From CAZAPO01 sp044841755 (GTDB lineage: Bacteria; Bacteroidota; Bacteroidia; Flavobacteriales; Flavobacteriaceae), in NCBI GenBank assembly GCA_044841755.1, contig JAXOFM010000003.1, positions 186,001 to 250,000 of the forward strand: 64,000 bases of DNA, written 5' to 3'. The notes below the pieces were generated by a model that searched no databases, was not told the origin of the DNA, and saw only the letters and a list, made by a program, of their open reading frames with translations. Below are positions 42,898 to 51,644 of the stretch, one piece after another. Numbering within the stretch: position 1 is the first letter of the stretch; each line of letters begins with the position of its first letter. Position numbers and translations under genes: made by a program.

Positions 42898-44097
42898 TTA
42901 GAAAATTAAAAGATTTGCGTCACTATATTTTAGATCAAACCAATCTGCAACAGATTTATTTGTCAGAATTCCGTGGTAAAAATACAAACCATTCCTTAAA
43001 CCACGATCAAAACGCAAAGAACTTTCCAAACCTCCTTCTTCGGCAATCTTTAATAGATAAGGAGTGAAGATATTACTAATTGAAACCGAAGCAGATCTCG
43101 AGTATCTAGCAGGAATATTAGGAACACAATAATGAATAACATCATGTTTTCTAAATGTTGGGTGATCATGAGTGGTTACTTCGCTTGTTTCAAAACAACC
43201 TCCCATATCTATACTTACATCAATTACTACAGATCCAGTTTTCATGCTTTCAACCATTTCTTCACTAACTAAAACAGGAGCTCTATTTTTACCCCTCACA
43301 GCACCAATAGCAACATCACAACGTTTTAGAGCCTTTAATAGGTTTTTAGGTTGCATTGTAGAGGTATAAAGTGTTCTTCCCAAATTGGTTTGAAGCGATC
43401 TTAACTTTGAAATTGAGTTATCAAATACCTTTACATTGGCTCCTAGTCCCATTGCTGATCTTGCAGCAAATTCACCAACTGTTCCAGCACCAATAATTAC
43501 CACTTCTAACGGTGGGACTCCACTAATATTACCAAACATTAAACCATTACCTTCATTAACATTAGAAAGTAACTCTGAAGCTATTAAAACTGAAGCGGTG
43601 CCAGCAATTTCACTTAATTGTCTAACAGCTGGGTAAATCCCATCTTCGTCTTTAATAAACTCAAAACCAATAGCAGTAACTCTTTTCGCTGCCAAAGCCT
43701 CAAAATAGGTTTTGTTTTGCGTTTTTAGTTGGAGCGCTGAAATCAAAATGGTCTGAGGGTTGATTAGTTTTATTTCATCTAAAGATGGTGGCTCAACTTT
43801 TAAAAGCATAGGGCAGGAGAAAACCTTTGCTGTATCCTTGGTCACTTCAGCTCCAGCTTCGCTGTAGTCTGTATCACTAAAATTTGCCCCATCACCAGCA
43901 CCAGCTTCTATAAGTACTCTGTGTCCATTATTAACAAGTGCAGATACTGCATCTGGTGTAAGACAAACACGCTTTTCTTGAAATGATGTTTCTTTAGGGA
44001 TTCCAATGAAGAGCTCGCTTTTTCTTTTTAAAACTTCTAAAGTTTCTTCTTGTGGTAAAAGCTGTTCTTTAGTGAACGGAGAGAGTTTTTTACTCAT
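42898..44097 (-). CDS. ald: Alanine dehydrogenase
   Basis: NAD-dependent enzyme that interconverts alanine with pyruvate and ammonia, 399 residues. The N-terminal catalytic domain shows GIPKETSFQEKRVCLTPDAV and the substrate lysine segment LKVEPP. The NAD-binding domain shows VVIIGAGTVGEFAARSAMGLG (about 195-215), followed by DVSIDMGGCFETSEVTTHDHP. It is longer at the N-terminus than the ~370-residue E. coli-type family and like other Bacteroidetes members. The PntA transhydrogenase subunit is the alternative, but the Bacteroidetes-type start and the lack of pntB favour Ald. Confidence 0.88.
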   Translation of the reverse strand: MSKKLSPFTKEQLLPQEETLEVLKRKSELFIGIPKETSFQEKRVCLTPDAVSALVNNGHRVLIEAGAGDGANFSDTDYSEAGAEVTKDTAKVFSCPMLLKVEPPSLDEIKLINPQTILISALQLKTQNKTYFEALAAKRVTAIGFEFIKDEDGIYPAVRQLSEIAGTASVLIASELLSNVNEGNGLMFGNISGVPPLEVVIIGAGTVGEFAARSAMGLGANVKVFDNSISKLRSLQTNLGRTLYTSTMQPKNLLKALKRCDVAIGAVRGKNRAPVLVSEEMVESMKTGSVVIDVSIDMGGCFETSEVTTHDHPTFRKHDVIHYCVPNIPARYSRSASVSISNIFTPYLLKIAEEGGLESSLRFDRGLRNGLYFYHGILTNKSVADWFDLKYSDANLLIF

Positions 44098-44141
44098 AGT
44101 TAGGTTATTGAATAACCAAATTACAAATAAATTTTAACAAA

Positions 44142-44165
44142 TAAAGCTCTCAATTGAGAGCTTTA
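44142..44165 (-). terminator. Palindromic terminator between the membrane-protein gene and ald
   Basis: A perfect 24-base palindrome: TAAAGCTCTCAA (44142-44153) followed directly by its complement. On the minus strand it continues into TTTATTTGTT, consistent with termination after the gene at 44193-44747. It could alternatively be an operator for ald, whose start lies 45 bases away. Confidence 0.6.
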
Positions 44166-44192
44166 CCGTAAGTTTTTAAAATATTGCTACTT

Positions 44193-44747
44193 CTAGAAAT
44201 AGTCAGATAATTTTCCTAAGAAACCTTTACCACCAAACTTGAACTCTTCTTCTAATTCTTCAAGCGTTTTGTCGGCATCATTAATTTTGTTAAACATTCT
44301 AGCTCTAATTAGATATATTGAAGGGATAATTATAGCCATAATAGGAAGAAGATAAAGTATAAGATTGTCACCACTAAATTTTAAATCGTCATTAAGAATG
44401 GTAATTATCTCGTAAACGTACATAGCAATTGGAACAAGGATCACGTGATACCACCATTGGCGACAAGTAAACATCCATATAAGTAATAACGACAAAGGTA
44501 CTAATTGCCCCATCAAAGTCCATACTAGTGTCTGGATATCATAATAATAGGTCGTCGTATAGGTAAACAAAAAAGTGTCCCAGGTTTTATTTTCACCCGG
44601 AACACTCTTCCATAAAGTTGCGATATAAGGAGTAATTGCTATAATTGTAGCTAAAATACTCCCTATAATAAGTTCTTTCTTATTACCTCTGGCCTTGACC
44701 AGGGATTCTGACTTTAGTCTTATCGATTTGTGTTTTAAACTGCTCAT
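44193..44747 (-). CDS. Multi-pass membrane protein, conserved in Flavobacteriia
   Basis: A 184-residue protein with four predicted membrane helices (about 26-45, 70-95, 98-115, 127-148) and a charged C-terminal tail (KTLEELEEEFKFGGKG). The start SSLKHKSIRLKSESLVKARG is basic. No catalytic motif is recognised. Its first 65 bases overlap the small secreted-peptide gene at 44683-44832 in another frame, so the two are almost certainly on the same mRNA. Function unknown. Confidence 0.7.
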   Translation of the reverse strand: MSSLKHKSIRLKSESLVKARGNKKELIIGSILATIIAITPYIATLWKSVPGENKTWDTFLFTYTTTYYYDIQTLVWTLMGQLVPLSLLLIWMFTCRQWWYHVILVPIAMYVYEIITILNDDLKFSGDNLILYLLPIMAIIIPSIYLIRARMFNKINDADKTLEELEEEFKFGGKGFLGKLSDYF

Positions 44748-44832
44748 TTAAATCTAAAACATTAGTTGCTTGCGCAGTAAATAACACCCCACCGAAAATA
44801 GCTATTGCTATTAGATACTTTTTAGTTTTCAT
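44683..44832 (-). CDS. 49-residue secreted peptide overlapping the next gene
   Basis: An ATG at 44832 opens a 49-codon frame with a typical Sec signal (KKYLIAIAIFGGVLFTAQA, cleavage near residue 22). A polar mature peptide ending QIDKTKVRIPGQGQR follows, with a TAA at 44683-44685. The last 65 bases overlap the membrane-protein gene in another frame. A TAAATTTG -7 box sits 36 bases upstream and nothing else is available to translate first. From memory, similar short secreted peptides with an IDKTKI-type tail occur upstream of this membrane-protein family in other Flavobacteriia. Function unknown. Confidence 0.6.
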   Translation of the reverse strand: MKTKKYLIAIAIFGGVLFTAQATNVLDLNEQFKTQIDKTKVRIPGQGQR

Positions 44833-44867
44833 AATTTCAAGGGATTTAATTAATTAATTAACTACTA

Positions 44868-44875
44868 CAAATTTA
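44868..44875 (-). promoter_or_regulatory. Promoter -7 box of the small secreted-peptide gene
   Basis: The minus strand reads TAAATTTG, matching TAnnTTTG. It lies 36 bases upstream of the ATG at 44832. No TTTG partner at the usual distance. Confidence 0.4.
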
Positions 44876-45021
44876 AAATCCAGTTTAAGTTAAAACTGTT
44901 AAAAAAATGTTAAATCCCTTTATTTATGGGGCTTTCGAGATGTGGAAAAACCGTAATATCTCGATTTTATTTGGGGTGTCTTACTCTGTTTATTACGCTA
45001 TTTTAGGTTAAGTTTTTAAAA

Positions 45022-45444
45022 TTAATCTTCAGAAACGTTCAATTTGATCGTTCTAGTACCGTCTTTATTCAATTTTATGTAAGAAACGTCTGCTCTTTTA
45101 GGCAAAATTTCTTCAATTTTATCTGGCCATTCAATAAAAATCCAATGATCAGAATAAAAATAATCTTCAATTCCAATATCTAGTGCTTCATGTACGTCAT
45201 TAATCCTATAAAAGTCAAAATGATATACTTTGTCATTCTTCACCTGATATTCATTTACTATAGAGAAAGTAGGACTAGAAACTTCAGTTGTCCCTCCAAG
45301 CACTTTAACAAGAGCGCTTATAAGAGTAGTCTTGCCAGCACCCATGTCACCATTGAATAAAATGGTTTTCGTTTGGGCATTTTTAACCAAGTCGTAGGCT
45401 ACTTCATCGATAGATTGTATGTCAAATACCTTTTCCAATTGCAC
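45022..45444 (-). CDS. tsaE: tRNA threonylcarbamoyladenosine biosynthesis ATPase TsaE
   Basis: A 140-residue P-loop ATPase required, with TsaB and TsaD, for the t6A37 modification of ANN-decoding tRNAs. The Walker A GDMGAGKTT is at residues 32-40. The family motifs SSPTFSIVNEY, HFDFYRI and FIEWPDKIE follow. Usual length. It lies 85 bases downstream of porX. TsaB and TsaD are not in the window. Confidence 0.94.
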   Translation of the reverse strand: MQLEKVFDIQSIDEVAYDLVKNAQTKTILFNGDMGAGKTTLISALVKVLGGTTEVSSPTFSIVNEYQVKNDKVYHFDFYRINDVHEALDIGIEDYFYSDHWIFIEWPDKIEEILPKRADVSYIKLNKDGTRTIKLNVSED

Positions 45445-45529
45445 TTAATTTTGTGCAATTATACTGCTAATATAGTAAAAAAACAATAGATTTTGGTATT
45501 TCGTCGATGTTTTTTGCTTTTTATGGATA

Positions 45530-47080
45530 TTATCGAGGGTTTAAAACTACAAATGGAATTACCATTTCCTCCAATGAAATACCTCCATGTTGGTAGGTAT
45601 TTCTATAATAGCTTACGTAATGGTTATAATTATTTGGGTATGCAAAGAATAAATCGTCTTTAGCAAAAATAAAAGAACTGCTCATTGTAATTGAAGGCAA
45701 ATGAATGTCCTTAGGATTAGATGCTGCATATACTTCTTTATTCTCATAAGTAAGGCTTCTACCTGTTTTATATCGTAAATTCAAGCTTGTAGCTCTATCG
45801 CCTATAACTTTTGATGGTCCTTTTACATTAATAGTTCCATGATCAGTAGTAATAATTAGCTTAAAGCCTAAAGATTGAGCTTGTTGAATAACTTCAAGCA
45901 ATGGTGAATTTTTAAACCAACTTACCGTTAAAGATCTATAAGCTTTGTCATTTGAAGCCAACTCTTTTACAACTTCCATTTCTGTTTTGGAGTGGGAGAG
46001 CATGTCTACAAAATTGTAAACTAAAACAGTTAGATCGTTACTCTTTCTCGATTTAAAGTTGTCTACAAATTTTCTTCCTGATCTAAGGTTTGAAATTTTG
46101 ATGTACTCGCTTTTAAGATTAGAAAGCCCTAATCTTTTTAACTGTGCTTGTAAAAATTCATTTTCGAACAAGTTTTTTCCACCCTCGTCAATATCATTCT
46201 TCCAATAATTAGGATGTAAACGCTCCATGTCACTTGGCATTAATCCTGAAAAAATGGCATTTCTAGCATATTGGGTTGCTGTAGGAAGTATGCTATAATA
46301 AGGAGTTTCTATATCTTTTTTGTAATAATTAAGAACAATTGGCTCAAAAGCTCTCCATTGATCATATCTCAAATTATCAATAACAATGAAAAGAGTTGGT
46401 TGATCTCGACTTAATTCAGGAACAACCTTATCTCTAAATAGATTATGAGACATTATTGGCCCATCATTATCACTAAACCAAGATTCGTAATTCCTCTCAA
46501 TAAACTTTCCGAATTGCGAATTAGCTTCAGATTTTTGCGACTCAAGAATCTCAATCATTGCTGGATCGTCTGTGTCTTCTAGTTGAATTTCCCAATAAAT
46601 GAGTTTTTGGTATAATTCATTCCATTCTTCAAAAGTATTAACCATTGAAAGATCCATGGCAATCTTTCTAAATTCTTGCTGATAATTAGATGTGGTTTTT
46701 TCAGAGACTAATCTAGAATGATCTAAATTCTTCTTTAGGCTAAGTAGAATTTGGTTAGGGTTAACTGGTTTTATTAGATAATCAGCTATTTTGCTACCTA
46801 TAGCTTCTTCCATAATATATTCTTCCTCACTTTTGGTAATCATTACTACAGGAAGATTTGCTTGCTTTTCTTTTATTTCTGAAAGCGTTTCTAAACCAGT
46901 AAGTCCAGGCATATTTTCATCCAAGAAAACAATATCAAAACCTTCTTCATCAATAAGTTCAATCGCTTCAGTTCCGCTTTGGCATGTAGTTACATTGTAG
47001 TTCTTTTTTTCAAGGAATAGAATGTGGGGCTTTAGTAAATCTATCTCGTCATCAACCCAAAGGATGTTAATGTTGCTCAT
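45530..47080 (-). CDS. porX: PorX response regulator with PglZ domain (T9SS regulator)
   Basis: A 516-residue protein with an N-terminal receiver domain: acidic pocket D10-D11, phospho-acceptor D54 in VFLDENMPG, K104 in YLIKPVNP. A ~385-residue alkaline-phosphatase-like PglZ domain follows (FIVIDNLRYDQWRAFEPIV near 235; LIITTDHGTINVKGP near 410). In Porphyromonas and Flavobacterium, PorX acts with PorY to control T9SS genes, and its PglZ domain hydrolyses oligonucleotides. Its presence agrees with the T9SS-tailed protein at 39.6 kb. It is divergent from the HD-domain gene, with 36 bases between the starts. Confidence 0.92.
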   Translation of the reverse strand: MSNINILWVDDEIDLLKPHILFLEKKNYNVTTCQSGTEAIELIDEEGFDIVFLDENMPGLTGLETLSEIKEKQANLPVVMITKSEEEYIMEEAIGSKIADYLIKPVNPNQILLSLKKNLDHSRLVSEKTTSNYQQEFRKIAMDLSMVNTFEEWNELYQKLIYWEIQLEDTDDPAMIEILESQKSEANSQFGKFIERNYESWFSDNDGPIMSHNLFRDKVVPELSRDQPTLFIVIDNLRYDQWRAFEPIVLNYYKKDIETPYYSILPTATQYARNAIFSGLMPSDMERLHPNYWKNDIDEGGKNLFENEFLQAQLKRLGLSNLKSEYIKISNLRSGRKFVDNFKSRKSNDLTVLVYNFVDMLSHSKTEMEVVKELASNDKAYRSLTVSWFKNSPLLEVIQQAQSLGFKLIITTDHGTINVKGPSKVIGDRATSLNLRYKTGRSLTYENKEVYAASNPKDIHLPSITMSSSFIFAKDDLFFAYPNNYNHYVSYYRNTYQHGGISLEEMVIPFVVLNPR

Positions 47081-47085
47081 ATATT

Positions 47086-47093
47086 TATATTTG
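47086..47093 (+). promoter_or_regulatory. Promoter -7 box of the HD-domain gene
   Basis: TATATTTG matches TAnnTTTG and sits 23 bases before the TTG start at 47117, inside the porX/HD divergent gap. Confidence 0.45.
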
Positions 47094-47116
47094 TATAACT
47101 TTTTAAGGAATCAAGC

Positions 47117-48346
47117 TTGAATACACAAAACAAACTCAAAATATTTAACGACCCAATTTACGGATTTATTACAATTCCTAACTCTCTTATTTTTGATTTA
47201 ATTGAGCATAAATACTTCCAACGTTTAAGGAGAATTACGCAAATGGGATTGTCATATTTGGTCTATCCAGGAGCACATCATACAAGATTTCATCATGCAC
47301 TTGGAAGTATGCATTTAATGCAGAAAGCGGTGAGAATACTTCGTTTTAAGGATGTTACAATTTCTGAAGATGAAGAAAATGCACTATTAATAGCCATTTT
47401 ATTGCATGATATTGGTCATGGTCCTTTTAGCCATGCTATGGAGCATAGTATAGTAAAAGGCATTTCTCATGAAGAGATTTCCGTGCTTTTCATGGAAAAA
47501 TTGAATGCAGAATTTAACGGAAAATTAACGCTTGCAATCAAAATATTTAAAGGTGAGCATCATCGAAAGTTTATGTTTCAATTAGTATCAAGCCAGTTGG
47601 ACATGGATAGAGCAGACTATTTAAAAAGAGATAGTTTTTATACTGGAGTTGCTGAAGGAAACGTCAATAGTGAACGTTTAATAACAATGATGAATGTCGT
47701 TAATGATGAACTTGTAATTGAAGAGAAAGGAATTTATTCGGTTGAAAAATTCTTAACAGCTAGAAGGTTAATGTACTGGCAAGTGTATTTGCACAAAACC
47801 AGTTTAGTAGCAGAACAGTTATTAATAAGAGTTTTGAAAAGAGCCAATGAATTATCTGAGGGAGGTCACGAGCTATCGGCTAGTAGTGCACTTTCATATT
47901 TTCTAAAAAACAATGTTACGAAAGAGTCATTTACAGATGAAAGCTTAAATATTTTTGCACAACTTGATGACTACGATATTATCTCGGCTATTAAAGAATG
48001 GCAAAGTCATGAAGACTTTGTTTTAAGTAATCTTTGTGAAATGATTATTAATAGGGAGTTATTAAGCATTAAAATAAAAAATAAAAAGATTAAGAGTGCT
48101 AACTTTGATAAACACGTCGATGAATTGATAAGTAAGTACAATATTTCAAAGTCTGAAGCTGCTTATTTTGTATTCAAAGGAGAGATTAGTAATCAAGCAT
48201 ATCAAAAAAAATCGCAACAAATAAATATTCAGTTAAAAACAGGAAAAGTAGTTGAAATAATTAAAGCCTCTGACCATTTAAATTTAAAGGTACTGTCAAA
48301 ACCAGTAACTAAATTTTATATGTGTTTTCCAAAAACCAAACTTTAA
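47117..48346 (+). CDS. HD-domain phosphohydrolase (dGTPase/SAMHD1-like)
   Basis: A 409-residue metal-dependent phosphohydrolase. Features: N-terminal KIFNDPIYGFITIPNSLIFD, the metal ligands in RFHHALGSMHLM and LLHDIGHGPFSHAMEH (about residues 57-107), and QLDMDRADYLKRDSFYTG near 165-180. This is the layout of the SAMHD1/dGTPase-like HD family, which acts on dNTPs or related nucleotides. The start is TTG at 47117; there is no ATG before the conserved N-terminus. It is followed by the lpx genes, but a promoter lies in between. Confidence 0.86.
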   Translation: MNTQNKLKIFNDPIYGFITIPNSLIFDLIEHKYFQRLRRITQMGLSYLVYPGAHHTRFHHALGSMHLMQKAVRILRFKDVTISEDEENALLIAILLHDIGHGPFSHAMEHSIVKGISHEEISVLFMEKLNAEFNGKLTLAIKIFKGEHHRKFMFQLVSSQLDMDRADYLKRDSFYTGVAEGNVNSERLITMMNVVNDELVIEEKGIYSVEKFLTARRLMYWQVYLHKTSLVAEQLLIRVLKRANELSEGGHELSASSALSYFLKNNVTKESFTDESLNIFAQLDDYDIISAIKEWQSHEDFVLSNLCEMIINRELLSIKIKNKKIKSANFDKHVDELISKYNISKSEAAYFVFKGEISNQAYQKKSQQINIQLKTGKVVEIIKASDHLNLKVLSKPVTKFYMCFPKTKL

Positions 48347-48357
48347 CACATTTTTTT

Positions 48358-48365
48358 TACTTTTG
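48358..48365 (+). promoter_or_regulatory. Promoter -7 box of the lpx operon
   Basis: TACTTTTG matches TAnnTTTG, directly upstream of the 20-codon leader frame (ATG at 48371) and 65 bases before the lpxD start. Transcription would begin at about 48371, which would make the leader frame leaderless or nearly so. Confidence 0.55.
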
Positions 48366-48370
48366 CGACA

Positions 48371-48433
48371 ATGAAATTGAGGTTAATAAGTTTTAATTGC
48401 AATTCATTAGCTAATCGAAAAACACTAGGGTGA
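48371..48433 (+). CDS. Candidate leader peptide coupled to lpxD
   Basis: ATG at 48371 opens a 20-codon frame (KLRLISFNCNSLANRKTLG after Met) whose TGA stop overlaps the GTG start of lpxD as GTGA. It sits directly below the -7 box. Such an overlap suggests that translation of the leader delivers ribosomes to the weak GTG start. It could also be a chance frame. No amino-acid bias of the attenuation type is seen. Confidence 0.35.
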   Translation: MKLRLISFNCNSLANRKTLG

Positions 48434-49458
48434 AATTTACCGCATCTCAAATAGCTGGAATCTTGGAGGGTGATATTGTTGGAAATCCTGACGTAGAAGT
48501 CTCAAAGCTTGCTAAAATAGAAGAAGGAACCAAGGGCTCTTTAACCTTTTTGGCCAATCCAAAGTACACACAATTTATTTACGATACCAAAGCTTCAGTA
48601 GCAATTGTGAACAAAGACTTCAGTCCAGAATCAAGTATTGAAACTACTTTAATTAAAGTTGATGATGCTTACAAAGCATTTTCAAAATTGCTTGAGTATT
48701 ACAATCAAGTAAAGATGAATAAATCTGGAATAGAACAACCTAGTTTTATTTCAGAGTCAGCTAATTATGGAAGCAATCTATATCTTGGAGCATTTTCATA
48801 TTTAGGAGATAATGTTAAAATAGGGGAGAATGTAAAAATATACCCTAATTGTTATATTGGAGATAATGTACAAATTGGAGATAATGTTGTGTTGTTTTCA
48901 GGTGCAAAAATTTACTCCGAAACTGTAATAGGCAATCATTGTGTTGTTAATTCAGGTGCTATTATCGGTGCTGACGGCTTTGGTTTTGCTCCTAATGAGA
49001 ATGGAGAATACAGCAAAGTTCCTCAAACAGGAAATGTGATCTTAGAAGATCATGTTGACATTGGAGCAGGTACAACGATAGATAGAGCAACTTTAGGATC
49101 AACCGTTATAAGAAGAGGAGTAAAGCTTGATAATCAAATCCAAATTGCTCATAATGTAGAAATAGGCAAGAATACTGTTGTTGCTGCTCAAACAGGTATT
49201 GCAGGGTCAACAAAGATTGGAGAGAATTGTCAAATTGGTGGACAAGTTGGAATTGTCGGACATATTTCAATAGGTAATAATGTTAAAATACAAGCACAAT
49301 CTGGGATAGGAAGAAATGTCAAGGATAATGAAGTGCTTCAAGGTTCTCCGGCCTTAGGTTACGGAGATTATAATAAATCTTATGTTCACTTTAAGAACTT
49401 GCCCAAAATTGTAAAAGAGATTAGTGATTTGCAGAAAAAGATAAATCAGAATGACTAA
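48430..49458 (+). CDS. lpxD: UDP-3-O-acylglucosamine N-acyltransferase LpxD
   Basis: Third step of lipid A synthesis: adds a 3-hydroxyacyl chain from acyl-ACP to the 2-amino group of UDP-3-O-acyl-GlcN. The 342-residue trimeric protein has the N-terminal LpxD domain (KFTASQIAGILEGDIVGNPD; SLTFLANPKYTQ) and a left-handed beta-helix of hexapeptide repeats (about 100-310). The catalytic-type His lies in QIAHNVEIG near 240. The start is GTG at 48430 because no ATG precedes the conserved N-terminus. It overlaps lpxC-fabZ by 8 bases. Confidence 0.93.
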   Translation: MKFTASQIAGILEGDIVGNPDVEVSKLAKIEEGTKGSLTFLANPKYTQFIYDTKASVAIVNKDFSPESSIETTLIKVDDAYKAFSKLLEYYNQVKMNKSGIEQPSFISESANYGSNLYLGAFSYLGDNVKIGENVKIYPNCYIGDNVQIGDNVVLFSGAKIYSETVIGNHCVVNSGAIIGADGFGFAPNENGEYSKVPQTGNVILEDHVDIGAGTTIDRATLGSTVIRRGVKLDNQIQIAHNVEIGKNTVVAAQTGIAGSTKIGENCQIGGQVGIVGHISIGNNVKIQAQSGIGRNVKDNEVLQGSPALGYGDYNKSYVHFKNLPKIVKEISDLQKKINQND

Positions 49459-50851
49459 AACCGAATCGAAACAAACAACTATTCAAAAAGAAGTGTCTTT
49501 AACAGGTGTAGGCTTACACACTGGTAAAGAGGTAACATTAACTTTTAAACCTGCTGAAGTTAATAACGGATTTGCATTTCAAAGAACAGACTTAGAAGGA
49601 GCTCCAATTATTGAAGCAGATGTTAATTATGTTACCAATACGCAAAGAGGTACTTGCTTAGAAAAGAATGGAGTAACCATTCAAACTAGTGAACACGTTT
49701 TAGCAGCTTTAGTTGGTTGTGGTGTTGATAATGTGATCATTCAACTGAATGCATCGGAGCCACCAATTATGGATGGTTCTTCAAAGTTTTTTGTAGAAGC
49801 TATTGAATCTGCTGGTATCATAGAACAAGAAGCTAATAGAGAAGAATACATTGTAAAAGAAGTTATTTCATATACTGATGAAGAAACAGGGAGCGAAATA
49901 ACAATCATTCCTGCTGATGAATATCAAGTGACCACCATGGTAGACTTTGGTACTAAAGTGCTTGGCACTCAAAATGCAACACTTCAACATATTTCAGATT
50001 TTAAGGACCAAATTTCAGATTCTAGAACATTCAGTTTTTTGCATGAATTAGAAATGCTTCTTGAACATGGTTTAATTAAGGGAGGAGATTTAAACAATGC
50101 TATCGTTTATGTTGATAAAGAACTATCCCCTGAAACTATGGAACGCCTAAAAGTTGCATTCAAAAAAGATAATATAGCAATAAAGCCTAACGGAATATTA
50201 GATAATTTAACACTACATCATCCAAATGAAGCTGCAAGACATAAATTGTTAGATGTAATTGGAGATTTAGCCTTAATAGGTGCAAGATTAAGAGGTAAAG
50301 TAATAGCTAATAAACCAGGACACTTTGTAAACACTCAGTTTGCAAAGAAAATGGCTAAGATCATTAAGATTGAAAAACGTAATAATGTTCCTCAAATAGA
50401 TTTGAATCAAGCTCCATTAATGGACGTAACTCAAATCATGGACATGCTGCCACATCGACCACCTTTCTTACTTGTTGACAAGATTTACGAGCTTTCTAAG
50501 TCACATGTAATTGGTTTAAAGAATGTGACCATGAATGAGCAATTCTTTAATGGGCATTTCCCAGGAGCTCCAGTAATGCCAGGTGTTTTAATGGTTGAAG
50601 CAATGGCACAAACAGGAGGGATTTTAGTTTTAAGTACTGTTCCAGATCCAGAGAACTATCTAACTTTCTTCATGAAGATAGATAAGGTAAAGTTCAAACA
50701 AAAAGTTGTACCTGGAGATACTTTAATTTTTAAATGTGATTTAATAACCCCAATTCGTAGAGGAATTTGTCATATGCAAGGATATGCTTATGCCAATGGA
50801 AAACTTTGCGCTGAAGCTGAATTAATGGCTCAAATAACTAAAGTTAAATAA
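49451..50851 (+). CDS. lpxC-fabZ: Fused LpxC deacetylase / FabZ dehydratase
   Basis: A 466-residue bifunctional protein. The LpxC half (about 1-310) is the zinc deacetylase of the committed lipid A step: KEVSLTGVGLHTGKEVTLTF, SEHVLAALVG and the zinc ligands in LHHPNEAARHKLLDVIGD. The FabZ half (about 325-466) dehydrates 3-hydroxyacyl-ACP: MLPHRPPFLLVDKI and the catalytic NGHFPGAPVMPGVLMVEAMAQ (His near 373). This fusion is a recognised feature of Bacteroidetes. It links use of hydroxyacyl-ACP for lipid A with its use for fatty acids. lpxA follows after 2 bases. Confidence 0.97.
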   Translation: MTKTESKQTTIQKEVSLTGVGLHTGKEVTLTFKPAEVNNGFAFQRTDLEGAPIIEADVNYVTNTQRGTCLEKNGVTIQTSEHVLAALVGCGVDNVIIQLNASEPPIMDGSSKFFVEAIESAGIIEQEANREEYIVKEVISYTDEETGSEITIIPADEYQVTTMVDFGTKVLGTQNATLQHISDFKDQISDSRTFSFLHELEMLLEHGLIKGGDLNNAIVYVDKELSPETMERLKVAFKKDNIAIKPNGILDNLTLHHPNEAARHKLLDVIGDLALIGARLRGKVIANKPGHFVNTQFAKKMAKIIKIEKRNNVPQIDLNQAPLMDVTQIMDMLPHRPPFLLVDKIYELSKSHVIGLKNVTMNEQFFNGHFPGAPVMPGVLMVEAMAQTGGILVLSTVPDPENYLTFFMKIDKVKFKQKVVPGDTLIFKCDLITPIRRGICHMQGYAYANGKLCAEAELMAQITKVK

Positions 50852-50853
50852 TT

Positions 50854-51639
50854 ATGAATCAACCACTTGCCTACGTTCATCCAGGCGCTAAAATTGCTAA
50901 AAATGTAGTGATTGAACCTTTTACTACAATTCATAATAATGTAGTAATTGGAGAAGGAACTTGGATTGGATCCAATGTTACTATAATGGAAGGTGCTCGT
51001 ATTGGAAAGAATTGTAACATATTCCCAGGAGCAGTAATTTCTGCTATTCCACAAGATTTGAAGTATAATGATGAAGATACCACAGTTGAGATAGGTAATA
51101 ATGTGACTATTAGAGAATGCGTTACAATCAATCGTGGCACAGTTGATAAAATGAAAACTGTTATTGGTGATAACTGTTTGATTATGGCATATTGCCACAT
51201 TGCTCATGATTGTATTGTTGGGAATAACTGCATTTTTTCTAACAACAGCACCTTAGCCGGACATATTTCTGTTGGTGATCATGTTGTTCTTGCAGGAATG
51301 ACAGCTGTTCATCAGTTTTGTTCAATTGGAAATCATGCATTTGTAACAGGAGGATCTTTAGTTAGAAAAGATGTACCGCCTTTTGTAAAGGCTGCGCGTG
51401 AGCCTTTATCTTATGTTGGAATTAATTCAGTAGGACTAAGAAGGAGAGGGTTTACAACAGATAAAATTCGTGAAATACAGAATATTTACAGAATACTGTA
51501 TCAAAAGAATTATAACAATACACAGGCTTCAAGTATTATTGAAGCAGAAATGGCGGCAACTCCAGAAAGAGATGAGATTCTACAATTTATCAAAGATTCT
51601 CATCGCGGAATTATGAAAGGATACTTTAAATCAAATTAA
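50854..51639 (+). CDS. lpxA: UDP-GlcNAc O-acyltransferase LpxA
   Basis: First enzyme of lipid A synthesis, 261 residues: transfers a 3-hydroxyacyl chain to UDP-GlcNAc. Hexapeptide-repeat beta-helix (HPGAKIAKNVVIEPFTTI at the start), catalytic His in MAYCHIAHDCIVGNN near 120, GHISVGDHVVLAGMTAVHQF, and the C-terminal helical domain (LRRRGFTTDKIREIQNIYRI). Usual length. Between lpxC-fabZ and efp, in one transcript. Confidence 0.96.
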   Translation: MNQPLAYVHPGAKIAKNVVIEPFTTIHNNVVIGEGTWIGSNVTIMEGARIGKNCNIFPGAVISAIPQDLKYNDEDTTVEIGNNVTIRECVTINRGTVDKMKTVIGDNCLIMAYCHIAHDCIVGNNCIFSNNSTLAGHISVGDHVVLAGMTAVHQFCSIGNHAFVTGGSLVRKDVPPFVKAAREPLSYVGINSVGLRRRGFTTDKIREIQNIYRILYQKNYNNTQASSIIEAEMAATPERDEILQFIKDSHRGIMKGYFKSN

Positions 51640-51644
51640 AATAA

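Noticed and set aside
50830..51207. 125-codon minus-strand frame antisense to lpxA
   Set aside because: Produced by the hexapeptide-repeat coding pattern of lpxA; its residue pattern is a reflected repeat.
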